A DNA stretch of 64,000 nt from Prorocentrum cordatum (GCA_963575745.1 CAUYUJ010010391.1:64001-128000), one strand, 5' to 3'; counted from the first letter of the stretch, positions 1-13,019 are shown. A program made the numbers and translations. Notes: generated from the letters alone by a model not told the origin.

Positions 1-179
1 GCCCCTGGAGCCCCAGGGCGTTTCAGGTCCCCTCGCTGTCTGGGTAGTCCAGGGGGCGCAGTGGCGGCTTACCAGAGGCCCTGTTCCCTAGCCTCACTTG
101 CTTTCACCCGTGGTGCTCGACGGCCGTCTCGGAGCTGTCTTGTGGCGGTCTGGGGCAATCCCGAAGCCTCTTGGAACCA

Positions 180-430
180 TCCCAAGGCCCCAAGGCGCCA
201 CCAATGGGGGCCCCAAGAGAGCTCCCAGAGGGCCCCGAAAGGCCTACAACAGATTGCACGTTCGCGCGAATTCTTTGTACCACTTTGGGGGGTCCCTCTT
301 GGGGCCCTCGGGGAACGTTCTTGGGGCCCTCCGAGGGCCCACTGGGGCCCCGGGAAGGCCCCAAGAACGCTCCCAGAGGGCCCCAATAATGCTCCAAGAG
401 GGCCCCAAGAGGACCCCCACAAGTGACAAA
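180..430. repeat. degenerate GAGGCCCC/CCAAGA minisatellite
   Basis: Repeated GGCCCCAAGA and GAGGGCCCC words separated by 8-15 variable bases. It is a diverged member of the 11-base minisatellite that is much cleaner at 5030-5275 and 5775-6085. The unit has no stop codons, so both strands stay open and overlapping frames of up to about 240 codons arise. I do not regard these as genes. Confidence 0.7.
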
Positions 431-510
431 AACTATTTGCATGAGGGTGCAACTTACTCGGCGCCTCTTGGGGCGCTCTTGGAGCCGTGCTGGGCGCCAC
501 TCGTGGACGA

Positions 511-970
511 CATGGGCTGGGCGACGGCATGTGGACCCTGTCGCTTGGGCCATCGGGGGTGCTCCCCAATGGGGCCACGAAGCTTCTGACCGTATGACGG
601 AATGGGCTGGGCGGCGGCCTGTGGGCCCTGCCTGTGGGGCCGTCGGTGCAGCTCCCCGTGGGGCCACGAAGCGTGTGAAACGTATGCCGAAATATGCTGG
701 GCGGAGGCCTGGGAAACCTGCCGCTGGGACATTTTTTTTTTGGGTGGAGCTGCCTATAGGGGCACGAAATGTTTGAGGGTATCATCAATGTGGCCTGGGC
801 GACGGCATGTGGACCTTGCCGCCGGGACTTCCGATGAGCTCCTCATGGGGACACGAAGCGTCTGAGGGGCGTGCCGACATGGGCTGGGCGGCGCACTAAG
901 AACCCTGCCGATGGGGCCTTCGGTGGAGCACCTCACAAAGCCACGAGACTTGCGGGGGATGTGGCGAAGC
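511..970 (+). repeat. 91-95 base tandem satellite, five copies
   Basis: Copies start at about 511, 602, 693, 788 and 879. Each opens with ATGGGCTGGGCG or a close variant, passes through a GTGGRCCCTGCC core and ends near GGGGCCACGAAGC. The spacing is 91, 91, 95 and 91 bases, and copy 3 carries a T homopolymer near 730. Bases 430-510 may be a decayed sixth copy. No coding function is implied. Confidence 0.8.
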
Positions 971-994
971 AGAGACGCGGGGGAACAAGGGGGG

Positions 995-1115
995 TGTTTT
1001 GATGATGTTGATGAGGATGGTGGTGGTATTGATGATGGAGACGACGAGAATGCTGATGATGCTGATGATGATGGTAATGGCGACGATGACGATGGACGAT
1101 GACGACGGGGACACG
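995..1115 (+). repeat. imperfect (GAT)n microsatellite
   Basis: GAT, GAC and GGT triplets are repeated with interruptions. Translated frames give runs of Asp or Met on this strand and of His or Ile on the other. 1116-1670 after it holds no repeat or gene I recognise. Confidence 0.7.
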
Positions 1116-1673
1116 CGGAGAGCAGGGGCAGATCTGCGAAGAGGGAGGACGAGGGAGGGGGCCGGAAGGAATGACGCGGGGCGGTGTCTCTTCAAAACGA
1201 AGAACCAACACTGCAATATGGTAGGAAATTTCTGGACGACCCCCCCCCGTGGCGCGGTCAGTGTCCGCGACAGCATCACTGGCACTACGAACGAAATGAT
1301 CGAACTCTTCCTGCGACGTTGCCCGCAGGGTGGATCAGCCAGGGATGGGGATCGAAACCGCCCCAGCGCAAAGCAAATATACAATCCTGAGAAACCCCAA
1401 CCCACATCAACCGATCCGCAACAAGCACGCAAGCCTTTGACGACCCCAACGCACGTGACATCGCATAACGCGACGCGCCATCGAAAACGTTCGACGCGCG
1501 GCCTCGGAATGACATCGGGCTTCATGGAACGTCGAATGGAAAACATGAAAAACCGCCCTGTGGGCTCCGAGACCCAAAATTACTGATGTGAAGGATTTCG
1601 GCTCGTCGATGAAGGAAGAGGGGAGGGAGGGGCCGAGGCCGAGGAAAGGAGGGAGGCAGGAGGGGAGGCGAAA

Positions 1674-3602
1674 TCAGAGCCACATATCTTCCATGCAATC
1701 GCGCACGCAACAAGCCCATTGTAGTTCCCAGTTCCTGGAATCGCGCGAGTCTGGCATGCACGTTAGCATCCTAAGCAACTTGTCAGAGGGCAACTTGCAG
1801 ACGCTATTGTACATTTTTTCTGCCGCTCTAGCAAAATTGCGCTCAGAACGGGAGACAATGTTTTTCCCAAGACTTCCGCGTTGGAAAATCTCGAGATGAA
1901 CGAAGATGGGGTGGACATGATTTTGCTCAAGCAGTGCGCGTGGAAACCGTCCAAACGACGTTTGTAGGCTTGCAACAACCATATAGATTCGAGGCTATAC
2001 AGAAACTTTGGCAACACAATCGCTCTATATAATTCGATCTTTATTTTTCCTGCGTATGTTCGCATGCGACCAACATTTTTACATCGCTTTGGAAATTCCT
2101 TTCGCTTCCCCAATCCGTCTGGTAAGTTCTGGTTTTGCGGACACGGTTGCAATGATTAAACTTTCGAGGTAAATTGTCTGCTCCACTGTTTTGAGAGGGT
2201 TCCCACAGGGATCAAAAATACAGCCGTTGTGTTTGATGTGCATCACAACTGTTTTGTCACAGTTTAATTCTAGACCGTAGGCAGCCCCTTCTTCGATAAT
2301 AACGTTCAGAAGTGATTGTAATTTGTGCGCGCTGCTATTCACCAGTATTGTGTCGTCTACGTACAAGAGGTCCGTGGCCATAATGAAAAGCGGTTCTTTG
2401 ATAGTCGACGTGAATTCTTCCATGTGTTTGTCGACATCGAAAAAACATGACCGATTGAACAATGATAAATAAATATGGGGACAACGGGCAACCTTGAGCG
2501 ATCCCAGCTTTTTGTTTTCTTATTGATGAATTGCCTGCTTCGTCTTTGAGGATGAAAAAACGCTCAGAACACATACCTGCTATGAAAGTGAACATTCTTT
2601 CTGGAATTCCAAATCGACGTAATTCGGTAATCAATTCATCGTGTTTAAGTCTGTCAAAAGCTTTTGCCCAATCCAGAAAAATTGCCAAGAAACCATATGA
2701 GGCAGAGGCGTGAGCCGCGTCAATCATTCGACGCACGATGGAAATAGCCTGCGTTGTATTCTTGCCGGGTCTGAAGCCAAATTGTGTTTTCCGCATGCGT
2801 GTTTCTGCTCCTCCATCTTGCAGGCGTCTCTGTATAATTGAAGCCACCACTTTATAGCCAACTGGTAAAAGCGCGATTCGCCTGTAGTTAGCCGGCAGGC
2901 TTGCGTCGCCCTTTTTTTAGAGCAGCGTTACACATGATGTTTTCCATTGTGTTGGAATGTTGTTTTGATCCCAGCATTTTTGACATAACACTAATAAGTT
3001 GTCCAATGCCTCCCCGTTGTGCAGCAGGTACTTCCAGAATTCACGGAGTATGTCATCAACTCCGGCAGCTTTCCCAACCGACATCTTTTTGAGCACGTCG
3101 GTCAGTTCTTCCATTGTAAAAGCGTCCATATTGATTCGAAGTCTCTCCCATGTGTGATCCAACTGAATGTTCTGTGTTGGGGCTCGTGATTTTCCATTGC
3201 GTATGCTCAAAATAATCTGCCAATGCATTGCCACGCTCTTTGCTTTCAGCGAATTCCCCATTCGAGTCTTTGATTTGTATTGGTTTCTTTGCGGGACCTT
3301 TCCGGAGCTGTCGAACTGCTCGCCAAGGGCCGCCGTGTAGTTGGTCATCAAACCACGTGCGTTTATCCTTTTTTCACAGAGTTCCGAATGGCCTTGGAGA
3401 ATAGTTTTTCTTCGTCGTGTCGGCGTGCACGTCGAGCGGCATCCCTGGCAACTAATAAACTTAATGTATCTTGTGTAATCCATGGCTGGTAAGCTTGCTT
3501 AGCAGTCTCGCTGGCGACCCCTGAAGCGGAGTGCATAGCATTTTTGATTTGTTCGGCATGCTGATCTAAATCTTCAGGGATGGTGTTCGCACGTTCGCAC
3601 AA
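1674..3602 (-). pseudogene. decayed non-LTR retrotransposon (reverse transcriptase ORF)
   Basis: This is a LINE-type reverse transcriptase read on the minus strand through at least three frames. Seen in order: a linker with PWITQDTL (about 3470); KAAGVDD, the first RT block (about 3060); FLDWAKAFDRL, palm block A with its catalytic Asp (about 2650); AGIAQGCPLSPYLF (about 2490); YVDDT, the catalytic palm motif (about 2355); and a C-terminal thumb-like part with KFLYSLESIWLL (about 2030). It is broken by an in-frame TAA at 2917-2919 and by frame changes near 3370, 2450, 2120 and 1830, so it cannot make an active enzyme. No endonuclease domain or poly-A tail was found, so it is probably 5' truncated. 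It is unrelated to the element at 15966-20846. Family assignment beyond non-LTR is not attempted. Confidence 0.9.
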
Positions 3603-3689
3603 TAGTCACTACTGTAGAGAAATCAATCACTGTGAAGCAGGACGGTTCCATTGACGTTCTGTTGTTATTGAGACGCGGCGTTCACCTGG

Positions 3690-3800
3690 GAAACATTCGG
3701 CGGCGCGTTTCGAACCGGGGATGGTCCCCTCCCCAACACTCGGCGCCATCGATCCAAACCCGGGGACCCGCTTCCCTCTCAACGCCTCCCCCTCCTGAAA
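3690..3800 (+). repeat. dispersed repeat preceding a (CCA)n tract, copy 1
   Basis: CATTCGGCGGCGCGTTTCGA and the adjacent ACCGGRG recur at 12698-12730. In both places a C-rich stretch follows, and then a long (CCA)n tract. The shared order suggests the trinucleotide tract grew from, or travels with, this repeat. Confidence 0.6.
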
Positions 3801-3837
3801 CCCACTTCCCCCGCCCTCCCAACGGGGAGCATGGGTT

Positions 3838-4135
3838 CCTGCTCACCACCACCAGTACCACCACCACCACAACTCACCATCACCACCACCACAAAAAACC
3901 CACCACCACTACCATCACCACCACAATTTACCACACCATCACCACCACCGTCACAACCACCACCACTATCAATAGCACAACCCACCGCCACCACCTCAAA
4001 CCAACACACCACCACCACCACCGGCATCACCACCACCACCACCACAACAAACATCCACAAACCACCGCCACCACCACAACCCAACACCACCACCACCACA
4101 AACCATCACCACACCACCACCACACCACCAAGCGA
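3838..4135 (+). repeat. imperfect (CCA)n microsatellite, copy 1
   Basis: About 300 bases of CCA/CAC triplets with CAT, ACA and GCC interruptions. Frames read as His, Thr or Pro runs on the plus strand and Val or Gly on the minus strand. They are not genes. 4140-4620 after it holds nothing I recognise. Confidence 0.85.
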
Positions 4136-4624
4136 CCACAAAACGTGCTCGTTCGGTGATCTACATGAAAACATCCACGGAGCACGTGGAAACTAAGTGC
4201 TTTGCACGGCCCGGAAAGCCAAATTCAAAGACGCCAACTCGCACGGCAAACCTCAAAAATAGAGTCGGAGATTGCTCCGGGGGAGCCCGCGGTTCAGATG
4301 CTCACCCAAACGGCGCCCTGGCCGGCCTCATCCTTGTTGGAAGCATACTGTTGCAGTTCACGCAGAGTAATTGTCATTGCAGAATACGAGGGGCATCTGA
4401 TGCAGCGCACGCAACGTTGTGAGTTGACGCAACGCATGTAATTTCACGCCGTGTATACCGCCTGCTCTTCAGAAGACCGCTCTTCCGGGAACTGGCGCAC
4501 AAGCTGAATTTAACCAAAAAAAAACGGAAGGGGTGAATCATTATTGATTTGTTATTGCTTTTAATCCCACCAGCCCTCTCGGCGTCGGTGGTTTAGAGCG
4601 TTTCTTCTTCCACCCCTCTTTCTT

Positions 4625-5275
4625 CAGCCCAAGATCGCCTCCAAGATGGTTCAAGATAGCGCAATATGCCTCAATATGGTTCCGAAGATGCTCCAAAACG
4701 ATCCAAGACCGCCCCAAGACGGCTCTAAGTGTCCACTAGAGCTCCCCTCGGATGCCCCCAAGAAGCCAAAATGTTTCAAAACCCTAGGGAAAATCAATGT
4801 TTTTGGCGTTCTCGCGCTTTCGCTTCCGATGCCCACCCGAGGCGTCAAGATAGCTCCAAGATGGCTCAAGATAGCTCCAAGAAGAACCCAAGAAAACCCG
4901 AAGACGGCGCAAAGAACGCCCAAGAGCGCTCCAAGAACCCTCCAAGAGCGGTTCAAGAGGCGATTTTAGAGGCTTTCCAGGAGCGACGCTAATTAGTGTT
5001 TCCGCTTTCTTTGACAAGAGGCCCCCAGGATGCCCCAAGAGGCCGCAGGATGGCCCCAAGATGGCCCCAAGAGGCCCCCCAAGAGGCCCCCAGGAGGCCC
5101 CCAAGAGACCCCCAAGAGGCCCCAAGAGACCCCCCAGGGGCACCCAAGGGGCAAAGATGGCCCCAAGAAGCGCCCAGGAGGCCCCCAAAGGCCTCAAGAT
5201 GGCCCCAAGAGGCCCCAAGAGGCCCCCAGGAGGCCCCAAAGAGGATCCCGAACGGCCCACAAGAGGCACCTCCGA
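4625..5275 (+). repeat. CAAGAGGCCCC minisatellite array with AT-rich spacer
   Basis: The first part (4625-4980) is a degenerate CCAAGATGGCTC/GCTCCAAGA array. After a short AT-rich spacer (4980-5015) it becomes a clean 11-base GAGGCCCCCAA array (5030-5275). The 11-base unit is not a multiple of three and has no stop codons, so all three frames of both strands stay open. Pro/Arg-rich (plus) and Gly/Leu-rich (minus) reading frames result. Confidence 0.85.
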
Positions 5276-5370
5276 GGCACCCAATACGCCGAAAAGCCCC
5301 TCAGTACGACCCTCTACTCGCCTGGGCGTCGTTTCTGGACGGGCTGGTGGGGATACGCGAAGCGTCTAGA

Positions 5371-6300
5371 ACCCCACCAGCCCTTTGGGCGTGAGTGGTT
5401 TAGCGAGCTTTCTCTGTCTTCAACCCCCCAACCCCCCTTCTTCCCCTTCGGGGAGGGGTTTACCCCTCCCCCTACCCCCCCCTCCTGGGTCTGGAGAGGG
5501 CGGGCGGCGGGTCGTTGGAGGGGTCTTTTTTCGACTCCTGGGAGGGCTAAAAAACGACACCCCGCACGAGGATTCTGCCCCCGACGGGGGGACACCGTTT
5601 GGCCCTCCTCCTCTTCTTTAAAGCCAGAATCATTGATTTTACTACGGTTTTGGCGCCATTTTAGCGTCCTGAGGGGGCCGCGCCCATCTTCCTTCATAGC
5701 AGAATTATTGATTTTACGACGGTTTCCGGCTCATTTTGTCCTTCTCAGGGGGCAGCTCTCATTTGCGCTTCTGAGGAGGCCCCAAGAGGCCCCAAGATGG
5801 CCCCAAGAGGCCCCCAGGAGGCCCCCAAGAGGCCTCCAACAGGCCCCCAAGAGGCCCCCAAGCGGCCCCAAGAGGCTCCCAAGAGGCACCCAAGAGGCCC
5901 CCAAGAGGCCCCAAGAGGCCCCAAGAGGCCCCCAAGAGGAGGCCCCCAAGAGGCCCCCAAGAGGCCCCCAAGAGGCCCCCGAGGCCCCAAGAGGCCCCCA
6001 AGAGGCCCCCAAGAGGCCCCAAGAGGCCCCCAAGAGGCCCCAAGACGCCCCCAAGAGGCCCCCAAGAGGCCCCACGAGGAGCCCGAACGACTCACACTAG
6101 GACGAGGGGCCCGAACGACTCACACCACGAAGAGCCCGAACGACTCACACCGCAAGGAGGGGCCCGAACGACTCATACCAGGACGAGGCGCCCGACCGAC
6201 TCACACCACGAGGAGCCCGAACGACTCACACCACGACGCGGGTCTCGAACGACTCACACCACGAGGAGCCCGAACGAGTCACACCAGGAGGAGGGGCAGC
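5371..6300 (+). repeat. large duplicated block, copy A
   Basis: It starts CCACCAGCCCTTTGGGCGTG and continues with GAGTGGTTTAGCGAGC. Then come a C-rich stretch, two similar segments around ATTGATTTTACTACGG and ATTGATTTTACGACGG, an 11-base GAGGCCCCCAA array (5775-6085) and a second array of about 27-base CCCGAACGACTCACACCA units (6085-6300). The same order recurs at 7620-8590. The long plus frame at 5030-6100 runs through the arrays and is judged an artefact. Confidence 0.85.
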
Positions 6301-6525
6301 GCTCATACAAGCCCCCCAAGAGGGCCCCCAGAGGTCCACCATATGGCCCCAAGAGGTGGCCCACAAGAGGTCCCCTGGAGAGCCACCACGAGGTCCCCAG
6401 ATCCATGAGGCCCACGAGGCCTCCATGAGGCCCCAAAGATACCCCCAAGAGGTCCCCAAGAGGCCCCAAGAGGCGCCGAAGACGCCCCAAGAGGCCTCCG
6501 AGCAGCTTCAAAAAGACATCTACTA

Positions 6526-7443
<918 letters not shown>

Positions 7444-7619
7444 GACTAGGAGCCGAAGAGGAGGAAGAGGAGGAGGGAGAGAAGGCGATGGGAGGCAAGA
7501 CAGAAGGCGGTCGTCCTCGAGTCCTACACGTAACCGACTCTGTCGACTCACACGACGGCGACGTCCTCGACCAGAATGCAGGTGGTGTGCGTCGTTGGGG
7601 CCCCTCGCCCTGGTGTGAG

Positions 7620-8590
7620 TAGTCCCACCGGCCCTTTGGGCGTGAGTGGTTTAGCGAGCTCTCTCTGTTCTCAACCCCCCATCTTCCCCTTCGGGGAGGA
7701 GTTTACCCCTCCCCCTCCCCCCTCCCCCTGGACCTGGACAGGGAGTCCGGGGCGTAGTCAGGGGGGTCTTTTTTGACTCCTGGGAGGGCCAAAAAACGAC
7801 GACCCTCACGAGGATTCTGGCCCCGTCGGGGGGGTACAGTTTGGCCCCTCTGCTCTTCTTTGAAGCCAAAATCGTTGATTTTACTACGGTTTTGGCCCCA
7901 TTTTGGCGTCCTGAGGGGGCCGCGCTCATCTTCCTTCATAGCAAAATCCTTGCTTTTACGACGGTTTTGGGCTCATTTTGTTCTTTTCAAGGGGCAACTC
8001 TCATTTGCGCTTCTGAGGAGGTCCCAAGAGGCCCCAAGATGGCCCCAAGAGGCTCCCAGGAGGCTCCCAGTAGGCCTCCAAGAGGCCCCCAAGAGGCCCC
8101 CCAGCGGTCCCAAGAGGCCCCCAAGAGGCCCCCAAGAGGCCCCCAAGAGGCCTCAAGAGGCCCCAAGAGGCCCCCAAGAGGCCTCCCAGAGGCCCCCGAG
8201 AGGCCCCCAAGAGGCCCCAAGAGGCTCCAAGAGGCCCCCAAGAGGCCCCACGAGGAGCCCGAACGACTCACACCAGGCCGAGGGGCCCGAACGACTCACA
8301 CCACGATTAGCTCGAACGACTGCTACTGCTACTGCTACTGGTACTGCTACTGCTCGAACGACTCACACCAGGACGAGGGGCCCGAACGACTCACACCACG
8401 AAGAGCCCGAACGACTCACACCACAAGGAGGGGCCCGAACGACTCACACCAGGACGTGGCGCCTGAACGACTCACACCACGAGGAGCCCGAACGACTCAC
8501 ACCACGACGCGGGCCCCGAACGACTCACACCACGAGGAGCCCGAACGAGTCACACCAGGAGGAGGGGCCCGAACGACTCACACCAGGATG
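7620..8590 (+). repeat. large duplicated block, copy B
   Basis: It repeats copy A in order: the CCCTTTGGGCGTGAGTGG start, the C-rich stretch, the two similar ATTTTAC(T/G)ACGG segments, the GAGGCCCCCAA array (8015-8250) and the CCCGAACGACTCACACCA array, which here continues in more units to about 8745. Copies are about 2.25 kb apart. 8930-8950 also repeats the GCTGGTGGGGATACGCGAAG motif found at 5341-5360. Confidence 0.85.
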
Positions 8591-8749
8591 AGGGGCCCGA
8601 ACAACTCACACCACGAGAAGCCCGAACGACTCACACCAGGACGAAGAGCCCGAACGACTCACACCACGAAGAGCCCGAACGACTCACACCAGGAAGAAGG
8701 GCCCGAACGACTCACACCAAGACGAGAAACCCCAAACGACTCAAATCAG

Positions 8750-10290
8750 GAGGAGCGCTTTCTCTCCCTCCTCCTCCGCCTCGTCCTTCTCCCGCTCCCC
8801 CCACAAGGAGGATGTACAAGGAGGCGGGAGGAAGGAGGAACAGGGGAGATTTGCGGGGGCAAGCGGACACACGCCTGAAAAACACGACTGTCGGCATGCT
8901 TCGCAAGAGTTGCTGTTGTGAGATGGGCTGGTGGGGATACGCGAAGCGTAAAGAATTTGGTTTTGTTGGTGCGCGGCGGCGCGGCAAACAGCAAGAGCTT
9001 CTGCGTCGCAGTTCTGCTGATATCGGAACTATGGAAGCCCACTTCAATCAATCCACCAGAAGATGGTCACAAGCAAAGGCATGCATTCACTCAGTTCGGC
9101 ATGGTTCAACAAAGTAAACACAAACTACGATTGGATAGCTTTCAAACGAATCCCCAGCAAAACAAATCAATACCTTCATTTGCAGAACTTCAGCCATTTG
9201 GGAAGATCGGCCGGAGCCCCAACACTCACGCGCTACGTGCGGCAACGCTTCAGCAACGTGCGCGGGGGAGATCAAACAGATAATGGATAACAGAAATATT
9301 ATCAATGGCTTCTTCTTGTTTCTTTTATTCGGGAACTTGAACGGACACGCTCCGATAGGCCGAAACAATCTTTAGGCCCGACCTTCTTTCAGCGCGAACC
9401 GTTTTTAGGGTCCGGGGCCTAGAAATGGCCTCCGACAAGCTGAAAAAAACAAAAACTAATATCAAAAACACCGGACCAGGAAATCAAATCCGTGTCAGTG
9501 TCAAATGCTCGTAGTAATCATAACCAGTAGTAGTAATAATTGAAACCACTTAAAATTGCCCGTGGTTATTTAAGACCAGGTCGTCATATCTTTTTCAGCA
9601 GCAGCGAACACGACGATCAAGCCCGAGCCCGAAAACCAGGCCGAGGTGAAACATACGCAGCCGGAAATCAAACGCCTCAGCGGCGTCAGAGGAGAGGGAG
9701 GAGGAGGAGGAGGAGGAGGAGGAGGAGGAGGAGGAGGAGGGAAGGAAGAGGAAAGGAAGGACCTTAGATCACCTCCAAGTCTGCCAAGGGACACGCCTGC
9801 TCATAGGCCATGTAAGGCAAATGCCCTCCTGGCCCGAGCACACATCTGTCTTGGCAGGGGATAGTCAAGCCGTTAGGAGAAAAAGAAAAGGGTTAATAGG
9901 GAAATCTATGTTATTGGCAACATTCGGCGCCCAAATGCGCATGTTCGGTATTCGGGCATTTCTTTCCAACTTAGGTCCGATGCTACGGTACTGGTGTCGG
10001 ACAATCATGTTATATACAATGCAGTGACCCATGTCGGCACCGAAACCTACGAGGGCAACACAGGTAAGTGCCAAAACGCATTGCGATATATACGAACACT
10101 TTCTTGATGATCACCGATGTTTTCATAACGACCTGCGCCTGTTCCCAGAAAAGGCAAGGCCTCCTAAACGGGCACAGCCTGGCGGAACCTGTCCTTAGGC
10201 CGCAACAATTATTCCAAGAGAGCTGCTTCCAGAAGGGCTGCTACGGCAATCTATTTTATACTTGCCTCATATGTTGTCCTGGCCTCTTCC
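8750..10290. other. no gene recognised
   Basis: Mixed-composition sequence without a convincing coding frame. It contains a (GGA)n run at 9693-9740. Around 9415-9540 the sequence is AT-richer. No tRNA, rRNA or transposon signature was seen. Confidence 0.5.
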
Positions 10291-10294
10291 AGCT

Positions 10295-10346
10295 GACTCT
10301 CTCTCTCTCTCTCTTTTTTCTCTCTCTCTCTCTCTCCCTCTCTCTC

Positions 10347-10378
<32 letters not shown>

Positions 10379-10410
10379 TGTATGTATGTATGTATGTATG
10401 TATGTATGTG

Positions 10411-10442
<32 letters not shown>
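10295..10442 (+). repeat. compound microsatellite (CT)n-(TATG)n-(TA)n
   Basis: CT repeats to about 10347, then TATG repeats to about 10408, then TA repeats to about 10441. Short frames over it are artefacts. 10443-10940 holds nothing I recognise. Confidence 0.9.
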
Positions 10443-10445
<3 letters not shown>

Positions 10446-10944
10446 ATCGATCGTGTACGTATGTATGTGTATAGATATACACGCGAATATGTTTCTCGTT
10501 GTTCCTCTCTGTCTTTCGTCTTCCTTTCTCATTGGTTACAACATGTTTAGCTTGTTGGGCTGGCAGAGAACAGGAGGGCAAATGTTGTTATCATCGCATG
10601 ACTTGATGTTTTCAATGCTGGGCGGGTGTGTCGAAATTCTGGGCGGCAAGCATTGACAAATGGTACGTGCAGCTTGGCATGTCAATGAAGCCGTGCGAGA
10701 CATGCATGCGCAATGTGGCCATATTTCGGCAACGAAACTTGACAAATTTTGGTGCGCATCCCCTGGCTCGAAGAGTGGGGCCCAGCGCCCATCCAAGAAA
10801 CCCGTGCGGATTTCCGAACATTTATAAGAACGCCGATGTGTACGAATATGTTTTCCCGCAAAGGTTTTCCCCACCGTCCTGTGTCTAAGGCGGTATGAAA
10901 TCCATTCCCCTCCTGTTCTGCTCCTCCCCCTCCTCCTGCCTCCT

Positions 10945-11770
10945 CCAGCTCCCTGTGTGGCTGCGAATTGCGCCATTTCTGTGGACTCCTGGGGGGGGTC
11001 CAACCGAGTAGGGGGACACGCGTATCCAGCCGGGACCTCGTGGCTCCCTGGGTGGCTGCGAAGTGCGCAACTGCCGCCACTTTCGGGGGCTCCTGTGAGT
11101 TCCAGCGGGGACGGGCCACGCAAATCCAGCCGGGAACTCGCAGTTCCCTAATAGATGTGGAATGCGCAACTGCCGCCACTCTGGTGGGGTCCTGGGAAGA
11201 TTCACGGAAAAAGGGGCCACGCGAATCCAGCCAGGACCTGGCAGTTTCTTGACTGGTTGCGTCATGCGCAACTGTCGTCATTTTCGTAGGCCCCTTGGAA
11301 ATTCAGCGGAATGCGGGGCCACGTGGATTCAGCCAGGTCCTCGCAGCTCCCGGGGTAGCAGCGAAGTGCGCAACTGCCGCGGCTTTCGTGGGCCCGTGGT
11401 AACTCCAGCGTAATAAAGACACGCTGGTCCAGCCAAGACCTCGCGGTTTCCTGGGCGGCTGCGAAGTGGCAGCTGTCGCCAGGTTCGTGGGCTCCTGGGA
11501 GGTCCAGCGGGAAAAGGGCGGCTTCTGGGGCGGCTGCGAAGCAGCAGCTGTCGCCACTTTCATGGGCTCCGCGGGGGTCCAGCGTAAAAGGGGGCGACGC
11601 AGATCTAGCCGGGACCTCGCGGTTCCCGCAAGTATCTTACTTTCCTGGGTGGTCCAGGCCACGCGGGTCCAGCCTGGACCTCGTAGTTCCACAATGCGCA
11701 ACTGTCACCACTTTCGTGAGCTCCTGGGAAATCCACCTGAATGGGGGGCCGCGCGAATCAGGCCAAGACC
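10945..11770 (+). repeat. ~100 base tandem satellite, about eight copies
   Basis: The repeated order is a CTCGCAGTTCCCTGG-like start, GCTGCGAAGTGCGCAACTG, CCGCCACTTTCGTGGGCTCC, a TCCAGCGG segment and GGCCACGCGAATCCAGCC. Full or near-full copies begin near 11034, 11131, 11233, 11336, 11436 and 11611, with a shorter one before 11034. One copy (11436-11610) contains an internal duplication of the central half. All frames across it are shadows. Confidence 0.85.
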
Positions 11771-11774
11771 CGTC

Positions 11775-12690
11775 CTGGGCGCAGCTGGCGGACCTGGCCA
11801 CGCGCCTCCAGATCCAAGGTTTGCTGCCCGCACGGAACATGCTTGAAACAGTCAGTGGAGATGGCGCGCGCGCTCGGCTTTACCAAATTCCTGCGCGATT
11901 GAAGGGAAGAGAACGGCAAGCGGTGAAAGGCGAAAACGCGCACTGGCTACTACTTTAGCGACGCCGTCGGCGATGCTTGCGACGGGCAAATACGGCTCGA
12001 ATATGAAAGGGCGCGCGCCCATGTGGCGCGTGGCGCTGTGCCGTCAAGGGCCGCGCGGCGCTGTTGCAACACAGAACGCAGGGCGCTGGAACGTCACGTA
12101 GCGCATGGCGTTGCCCTCAGTGGCCCTTCCCTTCCTCGTCCTCAAGCGCCCGCCCCCCGCAACGGCACCGCGGGCGAACCGAGCAGATGTACCGCATGTC
12201 GCCGTTACTCTCGCAAGCGTGTGTTTCTTTTCCCTCGCAACCCTCCTTGCCCTCCTCCCCCTTTTCCTCCTCTTGCTCCTCCTCCTCCTCCTCCTCCTCC
12301 TCCTCCTCCCACTTTTCTTCCCCGTTCTATGTTGCGCAGGTGTGCGACGTGGGGCCCGACATTTCATCGCCCATCCGAATGTTCCATATCTCGCAATGTG
12401 TACTTGTGTATGAAGCGTTCACATCAATAGTCGCCTCACGTGCAGATGGGGTTGGGGCACGTCTAGCGTAAATTCTCGTATTTCCGTGAAGACACAATGC
12501 CGACAATTTCGATCTAGGCTTCAAAATAATGGCAATCGCGGGTCGGACACTTTCGTCGTGGAAAGGTTTTTCGACGTTTTCGTCCTTCGGGGGCCCTCGC
12601 TGGGCCCCGAGGCAATTAAAGACAACTCGGGCTGAAAAGCGTAAGAAAAGGTCGGGACTTCTGAGAGAGCGCGTTTCACGGGCGCTTGCC
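11775..12690. other. no gene recognised
   Basis: GC-rich sequence with a (CTC)n run at 12268-12310. No frame carries recognisable domains. Confidence 0.4.
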
Positions 12691-12694
12691 CTGG

Positions 12695-13000
12695 GAGCAT
12701 TCGGCGGCGCGTTTCGAACCGGAGGGTGGGGGATTCCCCTCACCCCTGACCCCCCTTCCAAAACTCCCCCCGTCCCAGGGGGGGGGTTCAAACCCCCCCC
12801 CCCTCCCCTCCTTGGCGCCGGCGCTGGCGGCGGCCAGCAGCGCCGACGGCAGACGCAGCGACGATGACCAGAGAGGGCCCAAGGGGGGGGGAGGTGCAAA
12901 ACCCCCTTTTGGCCCCAGCGCCGGCGCCGGCGCTGGCGGCGGCCAGTAGCACCGACTGCGGGAACGCGGCGACGTTGACCAGAGAGGGCCAAAAGGCCGC
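12695..13000 (+). repeat. dispersed repeat copy 2 plus a 105-base tandem duplication
   Basis: 12698-12730 repeats the CATTCGGCGGCGCGTTTCGA motif of 3690. It is followed by two copies, about 105 bases apart (12816 and 12919), of GGCGCTGGCGGCGGCCAG...GACCAGAGAGGGCC. A third, looser copy lies near 14445-14530. Confidence 0.6.
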
Positions 13001-13019
13001 AGAGGTAAAACACAAATCG

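Noticed and set aside
4858-4872. AGATGGCTCAAG, like the 3' half of the spliced leader
   Set aside because: It is a variant of the CCAAGATGGC minisatellite unit, repeated nearby.
5030-6100. 356-codon plus-strand Pro/Arg-rich frame
   Set aside because: It is produced by an 11-base stop-free repeat that opens all frames on both strands; no start context, domain or codon bias.
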